Origin: an uncultured Pelagibacteraceae bacterium
GTDB taxonomy: Bacteria; Pseudomonadota; Alphaproteobacteria; Pelagibacterales; Pelagibacteraceae
Assembly (NCBI GenBank): GCA_902545555.1
Contig: CACCGK010000003.1
Location: 1-51,681 of the forward strand
Length of the DNA stretch: 51,681 bases
Direction of reading: 5' to 3'
Shown: positions 17,693-25,898 of the stretch, piece after piece
How the letters are laid out: each line of letters opens with the position of its first letter
Numbering within the stretch: the stretch's first letter is position 1
Program-made: the position numbers and the translations under genes
The notes under the pieces: model-generated
What the model was told of the DNA's origin: nothing
Database searches by the model: none
The model's input: the letters and a program-made list of their open reading frames with translations, nothing else

Positions 17693-18298
17693 ATGTTTCA
17701 AACACTTTACAAAAAATGTTTAGAATTAGCTGCACATAAAAGTTCGAATTTTTATTTAGGGCTTGTATCTTTTATTGAAAGTTCTTTTTTCCCTATACCT
17801 CCAGATGCAATGATAATTCCAATGGTTATTGCTAAAAAAAAGGAATATTTGAAAATATTTTTAATAGCATCAATATATTCAGTTCTTGGAGGAATCTTTG
17901 GATATATAGTAGGTTATTTATTTTTTGATTTAGCAATGTACGTAATAGAATTTTATAGTTATCAAGATAAAGTTGAAAATTTAAAATTAAGTATGTCTCA
18001 AGGTAGTGGATTCCTCACATGGCTAAGTATCCTTTTTTTAGCTGGTTTTACTCCATTACCCTATAAAGCATTTACGATTTCAAGTGGATTAATTGCTTTT
18101 AATCTTCCCGTTTTCATAATTGTTAGCTTAATTTCAAGAGGCCTGAGATTTTTTATAGTTGCATATTTATCTTATAAATTTGGAGAATTATTTACAGAGT
18201 ACATGGAAAAACATGGATCAAAATGGTTCACCATAATTGGAATTATTATAGTAATAATATTTATTATTATTTATTTATTTTTTAAATTTAATGGTTGA
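17693..18298 (+). CDS. YqaA-family (DedA/VTT domain) membrane protein
   Basis: Integral membrane protein, 201 residues, of the YqaA branch of the DedA/VTT superfamily, whose members act in membrane homeostasis and lipid-carrier transport. Seen: SFIESSFFPIPPDAMIIPM (about residues 27-45), which matches the re-entrant E-x-x-x-x-P(I)P-P-D element, the glycine-rich GGIFGYIVGY helix, and the second re-entrant-like segment AGFTPLPYKAFTISSG. The last eight bases overlap dsbB, suggesting an operon YqaA-DsbB-Coq7. Function in this organism not established. Confidence 0.85.
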   Translation: MFQTLYKKCLELAAHKSSNFYLGLVSFIESSFFPIPPDAMIIPMVIAKKKEYLKIFLIASIYSVLGGIFGYIVGYLFFDLAMYVIEFYSYQDKVENLKLSMSQGSGFLTWLSILFLAGFTPLPYKAFTISSGLIAFNLPVFIIVSLISRGLRFFIVAYLSYKFGELFTEYMEKHGSKWFTIIGIIIVIIFIIIYLFFKFNG

Positions 18299-18773
18299 GA
18301 TAAACAAAACAATAACATTTAAATTAATTTTTTTAATAAGCATTATTGCTTTATCCTCAGCATTTTTTATTGAATATGTTTTAGGTCATCAACCTTGTAA
18401 TTTATGTATACTGGAAAGGATTCCATACCTATTAGCATTAATAATTATTTTACTAAATTATAAATTTGTTAATCTTGAAAAATATTTCATTCTTTTTCTA
18501 ATTTTAATTTTTTTAGCTGCTACTATTTTATCTTTATATCATTTAGGTATTGAGCAAGGTTTCATTAAGGAATCGTTAGTTTGCGATTTAAAAAAAGGGT
18601 CAGATTTAATATCTAAAGAGGATATATTGAAACAATTACAAGAAAAAAATATAAGCTGTAAAGATGTGACATTTAAAATTATGGGATTATCACTTACAAG
18701 TTATAATATTTTGATTTCTTTGCTAATAACTATTAGTAGTACAAAGATTTATTTAAATTATGACAAAAATTAA
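18291..18773 (+). CDS. dsbB: Disulfide bond formation protein DsbB
   Basis: Inner-membrane oxidoreductase that reoxidises the periplasmic disulfide donor DsbA and passes electrons to ubiquinone. The 160-residue protein has four membrane spans. It carries the first periplasmic redox pair C36-x-x-C39 in HQPCNLCILERIPY and the second pair C98 and C123 (VCDLKKG and ISCKDV). Both pairs needed for catalysis are therefore present. It overlaps both the YqaA gene upstream and coq7 downstream; coupling with a ubiquinone-synthesis gene fits its use of quinone. Confidence 0.92.
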   Translation: MVEINKTITFKLIFLISIIALSSAFFIEYVLGHQPCNLCILERIPYLLALIIILLNYKFVNLEKYFILFLILIFLAATILSLYHLGIEQGFIKESLVCDLKKGSDLISKEDILKQLQEKNISCKDVTFKIMGLSLTSYNILISLLITISSTKIYLNYDKN

Positions 18774-19293
18774 TACAAAAAGAGTTGAAGAATTCATAAG
18801 GGTCGACCACGCAGGTGAACGTGGAGCTGTTAAGATTTATGAAGGGCAATTGCTGGCTTTAAATACTTTTGTAAAAGATGAAAATCTTAAAAAAACTATT
18901 GAGGAAATGAAAGTTCATGAAAAACAACATTGTGAATTTTTTGAAAATGAAATTAAAAAAAGAAATATACAACCAACTAAATTTTTGCCTTTGTGGGATT
19001 TATTGGGTGTTGGACTAGGATTTGGATCAACTTTACTTGGGAAAAAAGCTGCGATGTTGTGTACTGCCTCTGTTGAAGAAGTTATAGATGAACATTACTT
19101 AAATCAAATTAACCAACTGGATAAGAGTGAGAAAGATTTAAAAAAAAAGATTACAAAATTTAGACAAGATGAAATAGACCATAAGGATATTGCATATGAT
19201 AAAGGTGCAACAAAAAAAGGGCCCTATTTATTGCTAGATAAAATTATTAAAACCGGCTCTAGAATTGCAATAAATATCTCTGAGAAAATTTAA
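18760..19293 (+). CDS. coq7: Demethoxyubiquinone hydroxylase Coq7
   Basis: Di-iron monooxygenase for the penultimate hydroxylation in ubiquinone synthesis, membrane-associated. The 177 residues show the ferritin-like ligands in order: RVDHAGERGAVKIYEGQ (first Glu), EMKVHEKQHCEFFE (E-x-x-H), ASVEEVIDEHY (Glu and E-x-x-H pair) and FRQDEIDHKDIA (final E-x-x-H). This is the Coq7 type found in alphaproteobacteria and mitochondria, in place of flavin-dependent UbiF. It overlaps dsbB by 14 bases and ends convergent with the HNH gene with a four-base overlap. Confidence 0.94.
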   Translation: MTKINTKRVEEFIRVDHAGERGAVKIYEGQLLALNTFVKDENLKKTIEEMKVHEKQHCEFFENEIKKRNIQPTKFLPLWDLLGVGLGFGSTLLGKKAAMLCTASVEEVIDEHYLNQINQLDKSEKDLKKKITKFRQDEIDHKDIAYDKGATKKGPYLLLDKIIKTGSRIAINISEKI

Positions 19294-19859
19294 GCCTCTA
19301 ATTCTACATCCCAATACAAATAATCCATCCAGCTTTTATGTAAAAAATTTGGTGGAAAATTTTTACCATTTTTATGTAGATCCTCTGTTGACGGTCGATA
19401 AGGGTACTGATGCAACTTCATCCCTGAATATTTTAATAGTTTCCCACCTTTTTTCACATTGCATGCGGAACAAGCTGTTACAACATTATCCCAATTAGTT
19501 TCACCACCTTTTGATCTAGGTAATAGATGATCAAAAGTTAACTCTTCATTGCTTCCACAATATTGACAGGAAAATTTATCTCTAAGAAACACGTTGAATC
19601 TAGTAAAACTTGGCTTGCTTTGAGGAACAATATAATCCTTTAATGCGATGACACTTGGTAATTTCATATTAAATGATGGACTTCTTATAGTTCTATCGTA
19701 ATTACTAACAATAATAACTCGATCAAGAAAAACTGATTTAACAGTATCCTGCCATGACCATAAAGATAAAGGGTAATAACTCAAAGGTCTGTAGTCAGCA
19801 TTAAGTACTAATGCTGGACACTTTTCTAATGAAACACTTTGTTCAATAAAATTATTCAT
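19290..19859 (-). CDS. HNH endonuclease family protein
   Basis: A 189-residue protein with a compact HNH nuclease domain in its second half: the zinc-type pair CQYCGSNEELTFDHLLPRSK and the matching TACSACNVKKGGK supply the CxxC/CxxC structural metal site, and DHLLP, N and H residues form the beta-beta-alpha metal active site. The N-terminal half (VLNADYRPLSYYPLSLWSWQDTVK) is the conserved segment of a widespread stand-alone proteobacterial HNH family. Its biological role is not established; nothing around it (integrase, intron, restriction partner) suggests mobility. Confidence 0.88.
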   Translation of the reverse strand: MNNFIEQSVSLEKCPALVLNADYRPLSYYPLSLWSWQDTVKSVFLDRVIIVSNYDRTIRSPSFNMKLPSVIALKDYIVPQSKPSFTRFNVFLRDKFSCQYCGSNEELTFDHLLPRSKGGETNWDNVVTACSACNVKKGGKLLKYSGMKLHQYPYRPSTEDLHKNGKNFPPNFLHKSWMDYLYWDVELEA

Positions 19860-19907
19860 TAACTTAATTTTAACTTAGTTAAACAAATTTATCAATATTA
19901 AGAGATG

Positions 19908-20558
19908 TTAAATTTTTTTTAATATAAAATTTAAAGCTGTACTTGATGCTTCAATAGGAATATGATGATCACAGTTTTTTATTAATAATGTATCAACTTT
20001 AACATTATTTCTAATTAAAAAATCTTTTGCTTCTAGTAAATGTATTGATGAGACAATTTGATCTGCTTCACCGTGTATAAGTAATGTTTCAGTATTATTT
20101 TTGATTCTGTTTTTCAAATCTTTTTGATTAATTATTTTTCCGGAAAAACCAACTATACATAAAAATTTTTCTTCAGATGTAAGACCAACATTTAAAGACA
20201 TCATACATCCCTGACTGAATCCTGATAAAGAGATATGATCATTTGATAACTTAAACTCTTGTTTTATTTCATCAATAAATTTTTTTAAAACTTCTTCAGC
20301 TTTAATTGATTGCTCTAATATGTAATTATTATCCTCTTTTGTTAAATCGAACCACTGATAACCAGAAGGATTTATAGCGCATGGCTCATGACCATTTGGA
20401 CAAATAAAGACTGTATTAGGCATATGTCTTTTCCAGTTTAAAGAAAGCATACTTATATCCTTTCCATCTCCTCCATAACCATGAAGCAAAATAATTGCAT
20501 TTTTGATTTCAACACCATTTTCTGGTTTAATAATTATTGAATCTAGGCAAAATGTCAT
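19908..20558 (-). CDS. Phospholipase/carboxylesterase family alpha/beta hydrolase
   Basis: A 216-residue serine hydrolase of the YpfH/Abhydrolase_2 family. The nucleophile elbow is GFSQGC (serine within LSGFSQGCMMSLNVG, about residue 113), the oxyanion loop is LLHGYGGDGKD near the N-terminus, and the acid and histidine are HGEADQIV and DHHIP close to the C-terminus, so the catalytic triad is complete. No signal peptide, so it is cytosolic. Natural substrate unknown; relatives hydrolyse short-chain esters and lysophospholipids. Confidence 0.87.
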   Translation of the reverse strand: MTFCLDSIIIKPENGVEIKNAIILLHGYGGDGKDISMLSLNWKRHMPNTVFICPNGHEPCAINPSGYQWFDLTKEDNNYILEQSIKAEEVLKKFIDEIKQEFKLSNDHISLSGFSQGCMMSLNVGLTSEEKFLCIVGFSGKIINQKDLKNRIKNNTETLLIHGEADQIVSSIHLLEAKDFLIRNNVKVDTLLIKNCDHHIPIEASSTALNFILKKI

Positions 20559-20607
20559 AGTAGATAAATTATGTTTTTTATGTAAAAAGACAATCTAAAA
20601 TAAAAAT

Positions 20608-20811
20608 ATGATATCAGGAATTTTAGTAAAAGTTTTATCAATAGCTCTTTTGATAGCTGTGGGAATAGTTTTAATCTTAGGTATAGGGACTCTTTTTAAG
20701 GGAGGAGAGACAAGTAAGAAATATTCAAATAAATTGATGCAGTTAAGAGTTATTTTACAGTTTATTGCTATTATTGCTTTAGTTGGCTTTGCTTATTTTT
20801 TTAAAAATTAG
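20608..20811 (+). CDS. HIG1-domain twin-helix membrane protein
   Basis: A 67-residue protein with two transmembrane helices joined by a short basic loop (KGGETSKKYSNKLMQLRVILQ). This matches the HIG_1_N domain, including the conserved NKLMQLRVILQ start of helix two. Mitochondrial HIG1 proteins associate with cytochrome c oxidase, and small alphaproteobacterial relatives are thought to do likewise, though here that is inference. Convergent with the TlpA-like gene with a four-base overlap. Confidence 0.82.
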   Translation: MISGILVKVLSIALLIAVGIVLILGIGTLFKGGETSKKYSNKLMQLRVILQFIAIIALVGFAYFFKN

Positions 20812-21317
20812 TTATATTTTTTTATCCAATTAACAAAATTTTTATCTTCAAAATTAATTGAACCTATTATTCTTGCAAATTCTTGACCCTCTTTATTAAT
20901 TAGAATTGTTGTAGGGACGCCTCTTAAAGTAAACATTTTTGCTAATGTAGTAGGTGGATCAAAATAAGGTTCGATATTTTTAATATTAAGATCTATAAAA
21001 AATTTATTAACTTTGTTTAAAGTTTCTTTTCCAATATTAATCGGAAAAATTTTTATATTATTCAATTCGGGGTAAGCTAGAAGTTTATCTAAAGATGGCA
21101 TTTCATCTTTACAAGGTTCACACCAGGTCGCCCAAAAATTCAATATCAATAAGTTACCAGTATATTCATTGATATTAATTTTTTGATCATTTTTGTTTAA
21201 AAAAATAACATTATCATGTATTTTTGGTATTTTATGGATTACAATATTTTTAATACCAGGTAATTCTTCAGCTACAACATTTGTTATCAAAAAAATAAAT
21301 ATTATTAAAAATCTCAT
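20808..21317 (-). CDS. TlpA-like periplasmic thiol-disulfide oxidoreductase
   Basis: A thioredoxin-fold protein, 169 residues, with an N-terminal signal sequence or anchor (MRFLIIFIFLITNVVAEE), so it acts in the periplasm. The redox site is WATWCEPCKDEMP, followed by the cis-proline region in LRGVPTTILINKEG. In alphaproteobacteria such proteins reduce apocytochrome c or the copper site of cytochrome oxidase. It is divergent from argH with 24 bases between the starts, so the two promoters must overlap or share DNA. Confidence 0.87.
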   Translation of the reverse strand: MRFLIIFIFLITNVVAEELPGIKNIVIHKIPKIHDNVIFLNKNDQKININEYTGNLLILNFWATWCEPCKDEMPSLDKLLAYPELNNIKIFPINIGKETLNKVNKFFIDLNIKNIEPYFDPPTTLAKMFTLRGVPTTILINKEGQEFARIIGSINFEDKNFVNWIKKYN

Positions 21318-21341
21318 GTTAAATAGGTATAATTAAATATC

Positions 21342-22733
21342 ATGGTAAAAAATAAAAACAACCAAGCAATCTGGAACATACGGATAAAAAAAAATGCATC
21401 AAGTTTGTTTCAAAAAGTCGGTAATTCAATAGATATTGATAAAAGACTCTATAAAGAAGACATCCAGGGATCAATTGCTCATGTTGAAATGCTTTTTAAA
21501 CAAAAAATAATTTCATTTAAAATAAAAAATAAAATTATTTATGGACTAACAAAAATTGATAAGGAAATCTCAAAAAATAAATTTCAGTTTAATAAAAAAT
21601 ATGAAGATATTCATATGAATATAGAAAAGAGACTCTTTCAAATTATAGGTGAAGAAGCTGGCTATGTTCACACTGCAAGATCAAGAAATGATCAAGTAAT
21701 TACTGATTTTAAAATTTGGATGAAAAATTCAACTAACGACATAAATAATAATATTAATAAAGTTATTAAGAGCACAATCAAGATAGCTGAAAAAAATGTT
21801 GAGACAATCATGCCTGGATTTACTCATCTTAAGAATGCTCAAGCTATCTCTTTTGCACATTATTTAATGTCTTATGTAGAAATGTTTAATAGAGACAAAA
21901 AGAGATTTTCTAATAATTTAGACAGTTTAAATGAAAATCCCTTAGGTGTTGCGGCTTTAGCAGGAACATCATTTAATATAGATAGAAATTATACAACCAA
22001 AAAACTTGGTTTTAAAATACCTACAAATAATTCTATTGATACAGTTTCAGATAGAGATTTTGTTTTAGATTTTTTATACGCTTCATCTGTGTGTGCTATG
22101 CATATTTCTAGAATTGCTGAAGAATTAATTATTTGGAATTCTGATGGTTTTAACTTGATTAATTTATCTGATAAAGTTGTTACTGGATCATCGATAATGC
22201 CACAAAAAAAAAATCCTGATCTTTTAGAGTACTTGCGTGGAAAATCAGGAAGCGCTTATGGAAATTTATTTTCTATGCTTACTATTTTAAAAGGCTTACC
22301 ATTGTCCTATTTTAAAGATTTGCAAGATGATAAGGAGATTGTTTTCAAGTCTAATGACAATCTAAATAATTGTTTAAAAATTTTCGATGAAATCATTAAA
22401 AATTGTAAACCAAATAAGAGTAAAATGTTAGAGCTTGCAAATTCTGGATATATTACAGCAACTGATTTAGCTGACTATCTTGTGAAAAATCACTCAATGT
22501 CTTTTAGAAAAGCATATCAAAAAACTGCTGCTATAGTTAACTTTGCTGAAAAAAGAGAAAAGAGATTAAATGAATTGACTTTAGAGGAATTAAGAAAAAT
22601 TGAACCCAAACTTAAAGATGAGGTATTAAAAGTATTTAATTTAAAAAATTCAATTAATTCAAAAAAATCTTATGGTGGAACTTCTTTTGATAATATTAAA
22701 AAAATGATAATGAAATATAAAAAAGAAAAATGA
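21342..22733 (+). CDS. argH: Argininosuccinate lyase
   Basis: Last enzyme of arginine synthesis, splitting argininosuccinate into arginine and fumarate. The 463 residues are the family's usual length, with the fumarase-superfamily signature GSSIMPQKKNPD (about residues 284-295), the HTARSRNDQV segment at about 103, and the catalytic-loop region TGFTHLKNAQAISFAH (here MPGFTHLKNAQ) near 158. Stop overlaps the start of the downstream small lipoprotein (ATGA), the first link of an argH-lipoprotein-lysA operon. Confidence 0.96.
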   Translation: MVKNKNNQAIWNIRIKKNASSLFQKVGNSIDIDKRLYKEDIQGSIAHVEMLFKQKIISFKIKNKIIYGLTKIDKEISKNKFQFNKKYEDIHMNIEKRLFQIIGEEAGYVHTARSRNDQVITDFKIWMKNSTNDINNNINKVIKSTIKIAEKNVETIMPGFTHLKNAQAISFAHYLMSYVEMFNRDKKRFSNNLDSLNENPLGVAALAGTSFNIDRNYTTKKLGFKIPTNNSIDTVSDRDFVLDFLYASSVCAMHISRIAEELIIWNSDGFNLINLSDKVVTGSSIMPQKKNPDLLEYLRGKSGSAYGNLFSMLTILKGLPLSYFKDLQDDKEIVFKSNDNLNNCLKIFDEIIKNCKPNKSKMLELANSGYITATDLADYLVKNHSMSFRKAYQKTAAIVNFAEKREKRLNELTLEELRKIEPKLKDEVLKVFNLKNSINSKKSYGGTSFDNIKKMIMKYKKEK

Positions 22734-22861
22734 TTAAAAAATTTACTATTATTATATTACTATTTTTTGTAATTATTTCTTGTGGAAAGAAAGGTGATCC
22801 TAAATACAAAGATCCAGATAAAAAAGCAGAAATAAGTGAAGTTTCAATTAACTTAACTTAA
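22730..22861 (+). CDS. Small lipoprotein (LptM/YifL-like)
   Basis: A 43-residue frame from ATG 22730 (overlapping the argH stop) to TAA 22861 (overlapping the lysA ATG by one base). It has a short hydrophobic signal, then a lipobox-like ISCGKKGDPKY with Cys18 as the lipidation site, then a short polar tail. In many proteobacteria a tiny lipoprotein with a C-G-x-K-G-P motif is encoded next to lysA; in E. coli this family (LptM) helps mature the LPS transporter LptDE. The position and CGKKGDP motif support that identity; the function here is inference. Confidence 0.82.
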   Translation: MIKKFTIIILLFFVIISCGKKGDPKYKDPDKKAEISEVSINLT

Positions 22862-24075
22862 TGAAATACATAAACAAAACATTAACAATAGAAAAAATTA
22901 GTCTCCAAAAAATTGCAAATAAATTTGGAACTCCATTTTATTCTTATTCTTATTCTAAATTAAAAGAAAATATTAATAATTTTAAAAAAAGCTTTGGATC
23001 TTTTTCACCACTTATCTGCTTTGCAGTCAAATCCAACACAAATGTTAATATAATTAGAGAAATTAAAAAATTTGGATTAGGTGCCGATGTTGTTTCGGTA
23101 GGAGAACTGATGATGGCACTAAAAGCAGGAATTAATCCAAGCAAAATAGTATTTTCTGGTGTTGGTAAAACAACAAGTGAAATCAGCTTTGCTATTGATA
23201 AAAAAATTTTGCTTATTAACGCTGAGTCTTTAAGTGAAATAAAAGAAATAAATCGAATAGCAAAATCAAAAAATATAAGAGTAAAAATTGGTGTAAGACT
23301 AAACCCCAATACAGATGCAAAAACATTAAAACAAATTTCCACTGGAAAAAAAGAAAATAAATTTGGTGTAAATAAAAATACATTGTATGAAATTATAAAT
23401 TATTGCAGGAATTCAAAAAATATTGATTTAAATTGTCTAAGCGTTCATATAGGCAGTCAAATTTTAGACCACAGACCTTATGAAAAAATGCTTAAAACGA
23501 TCAGTCAAATTCTCAATAAAACAAATCATAAATTTGAATTCATAGATTTAGGTGGAGGTATGGGCATTACTTACACTGATAAAAATAAAAAACTTAATTA
23601 TAAAAAATACAACACAGCTATTCTTAAATTTTTAAGAAAACATAAAGTTAAAATTATATTTGAGCCAGGAAGATCAATTATTGGTAATACTGGGACATTA
23701 GTTTCAAAAATAATCTATATAAAAGAGAGCGGTAGTAAAAAATTTATCATTTTAGATGCTGCAATGAACGATTTAATGAGACCTGCTTTGTATGGCGCGG
23801 TTCATAAAACCTTACCTGTTACAAAATCTAACAAAACATCAAAAAAAGCCTATGAATTCGTAGGTCCTATTTGTGAGAGTACAGATAAATTTGTTACATT
23901 AAAAAAATTTCAAGTGTTAAATGAAAAAGATTTAATAGCAATATGTGATGTGGGAGCTTATGGAATGTCACTTAGCTCAAATTATAATTTAAGACCTAAA
24001 CCCATAGAATTATTGATAAAAGGATCAAAAATTAAAGTAATAAGAAAAAGACAAAGGCATAAAGATATAATTTAG
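22861..24075 (+). CDS. lysA: Diaminopimelate decarboxylase
   Basis: PLP enzyme converting meso-diaminopimelate to lysine. The 404 residues show the fold-III decarboxylase motifs: the PLP-lysine in ICFAVKSNTN (about residue 58), the SVHIGSQ segment, the GGGMG phosphate loop, EPGRSIIGNTG, and the C-terminal GPICESTDKF and DVGAYGMSLSSNYN that complete the active site across the dimer. It follows the small lipoprotein with a one-base overlap and precedes plsC, so arginine and lysine genes are on one transcript. Confidence 0.95.
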   Translation: MKYINKTLTIEKISLQKIANKFGTPFYSYSYSKLKENINNFKKSFGSFSPLICFAVKSNTNVNIIREIKKFGLGADVVSVGELMMALKAGINPSKIVFSGVGKTTSEISFAIDKKILLINAESLSEIKEINRIAKSKNIRVKIGVRLNPNTDAKTLKQISTGKKENKFGVNKNTLYEIINYCRNSKNIDLNCLSVHIGSQILDHRPYEKMLKTISQILNKTNHKFEFIDLGGGMGITYTDKNKKLNYKKYNTAILKFLRKHKVKIIFEPGRSIIGNTGTLVSKIIYIKESGSKKFIILDAAMNDLMRPALYGAVHKTLPVTKSNKTSKKAYEFVGPICESTDKFVTLKKFQVLNEKDLIAICDVGAYGMSLSSNYNLRPKPIELLIKGSKIKVIRKRQRHKDII

Positions 24076-24087
24076 CTTTTGAAAAAA

Positions 24088-24789
24088 ATGATAAGAAATT
24101 TTTTATTTTCAATATTATTTTTTAGTGGAGTCATCTTTATTTCGATAATTTTTTTACCATCATTTTTTTTACCTAAACAGTTTGTTTTGATGGGGGGTAA
24201 ATTGATGGGCCATTGGGCCAGTTTTTGTTTAAAGTTTGTTCTTTCAGTAAAAATTTCAATCAAAGGAAGAGAAAATATTATTAATAATGAAAAATTTTTT
24301 ATAGCAGCATCTCATCAATCAATGTTTGAAACTTTTTATTTACAATCAATCTTTAACTCACCAGTATTTATTCTAAAAAAAGAATTATTGTTAATTCCAA
24401 TTTTTGGTTGGTACTTAAAAAAAATAGGATCAATTTCAATACAAAGAAACAAAGTTACAAAAGATAACTTGGGTTTTTTTGATGATATTTCAAAAATGGT
24501 GAATACTTCTAATAGACCTTTAATTATTTTTCCTCAAGGAACCAGAGTTCTTCCTAATGAAAGACCACCTTTTAAAAAAGGAGCTTCGAGAATTTATGAA
24601 GAGCTAAATGTTGCTTGTCAGCCAGTTGCAATTAACTCTGGATATGTGTGGCCAAAAAAAGGTAAAAAGAAATCTAATAAAACAATTACAATCTCTATTC
24701 TAAAACCAATTCCTTCTGGGTTAACAAAGGAAAATTTTATTCAAATTCTTGAAAAAAATATTTATTCGGAGTTAGATTTAATTAATTAG
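24088..24789 (+). CDS. plsC: 1-acyl-sn-glycerol-3-phosphate acyltransferase
   Basis: Membrane acyltransferase making phosphatidic acid from lysophosphatidic acid. From the ATG at 24088 it is about 233 residues; a TTG at 24079 would add three residues, and I prefer the ATG. One N-terminal membrane span is followed by the acyltransferase block: the catalytic motif is SHQSMFET, an H-x4-E variant of the usual H-x4-D, then IFPQGTR (the EGTR-like motif III) and VAINSGYVWP (motif IV). The downstream dnaN is convergent with a four-base overlap. Confidence 0.9.
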   Translation: MIRNFLFSILFFSGVIFISIIFLPSFFLPKQFVLMGGKLMGHWASFCLKFVLSVKISIKGRENIINNEKFFIAASHQSMFETFYLQSIFNSPVFILKKELLLIPIFGWYLKKIGSISIQRNKVTKDNLGFFDDISKMVNTSNRPLIIFPQGTRVLPNERPPFKKGASRIYEELNVACQPVAINSGYVWPKKGKKKSNKTITISILKPIPSGLTKENFIQILEKNIYSELDLIN

Positions 24790-25898
24790 CCCTTCATAGG
24801 CATAACAACAAAAATACTATCAAAATCACCGGGATCTTTTATTAGTGCTGGTGAACCAGTATCATTAAAGAAAATTTCAACTCTATCTCCATTTAGTTGT
24901 GAAGCAACATCTATCAAATATCTAGAGTTAAAACTTATCTCTAAATCATGATCAAACTTAGCAGTTAAAGTTTCTTTACCATCACCACTGTTAGTATTAT
25001 TTACTGACAGATCTAAAGTGTCTTTAGATAAATTAAATTTCACACCATCTTTTTTATCTAATGAAACAGATGCTACTCTATCAACTGAGTTTAAAAATAA
25101 TTTTAAGTCTATTTCTAATTTTTTTTGATTATTTTTAGGTATAACTTGGATGTAATTAGGAAATTTTCCATCAATAAGTTTCGAAATTAAAATACTGTTA
25201 TTTAATTCAAATTTTATTTTTGATTTCAAATTTGAAACTTTTACATCTCCATCATAGCTATCTAATAAAGAGCAAAGTTGAAAAATTGTTTTTTTAGGTA
25301 AAATTATTGGATCAAAATCAATTTTTTCCTCTAATCTAACTTTTGAAATAGACATTCTATGACTATCAGTTGCAACTGCTGTTAAAAAATTTTTATCTTC
25401 AACTTCTGTTTGATGAAAATAAATACCACTTAGATAATGCCTTGTTTCGTCATTAGAAACTGAAAATTTACACTTATTTAATAATTTCAATAATTGTTTT
25501 GATTTAATTATAAATTCATTTTGATTAAAATTTTCATCTGTTAGTGGAAACTCTGTTGCACTTATGCAATTCAAATTAAAAATAGATTTTTCAGACTCTA
25601 CTTGTAATTTACTTACATCTGATAAAGAAAGATTTATTTTTTTTCCTGAGTTAAACTTTCTAATAATATCATACATGATTGAGGAAGTTGTGGTTGTTTT
25701 GCCCTCTTCTAAAATTTCTACATTATTTAATTGATGGATAAATATTAAATCTAGATCAGTCGCAGTGATAGTAAGTTTTGAATTGCTTGCATCTAACAAA
25801 ATATTAGAAAGTATTGGTAATGTACTTCTTTTTTCAATAACTCCCTGGCAATAATTTAATGCTTGCTGAAGATCCTGTTGATTAACGTTAAATTTCAT
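24786..25898 (-). CDS. dnaN: DNA polymerase III beta subunit (sliding clamp)
   Basis: Ring-shaped processivity clamp of the replicative polymerase. The 370 residues form three tandem clamp domains; recognisable are the N-terminal KFNVNQQDLQQALNYCQGVIEKRSTLPILSN, the middle LSGIYFHQ and VATDSHRMS segments, and the C-terminal VVMPMKG (the family's VMPMR/L end). Its start overlaps the dnaA stop by 11 bases, so the two are co-transcribed; recF, often next in other bacteria, is absent and plsC faces it. Confidence 0.96.
   Translation of the reverse strand: MKFNVNQQDLQQALNYCQGVIEKRSTLPILSNILLDASNSKLTITATDLDLIFIHQLNNVEILEEGKTTTTSSIMYDIIRKFNSGKKINLSLSDVSKLQVESEKSIFNLNCISATEFPLTDENFNQNEFIIKSKQLLKLLNKCKFSVSNDETRHYLSGIYFHQTEVEDKNFLTAVATDSHRMSISKVRLEEKIDFDPIILPKKTIFQLCSLLDSYDGDVKVSNLKSKIKFELNNSILISKLIDGKFPNYIQVIPKNNQKKLEIDLKLFLNSVDRVASVSLDKKDGVKFNLSKDTLDLSVNNTNSGDGKETLTAKFDHDLEISFNSRYLIDVASQLNGDRVEIFFNDTGSPALIKDPGDFDSIFVVMPMKG

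Noticed and set aside
19290..19859. HNH gene as a homing or mobile-element nuclease
   Set aside because: No intron, integrase, repeat or interrupted host gene nearby; it matches a stand-alone chromosomal family.
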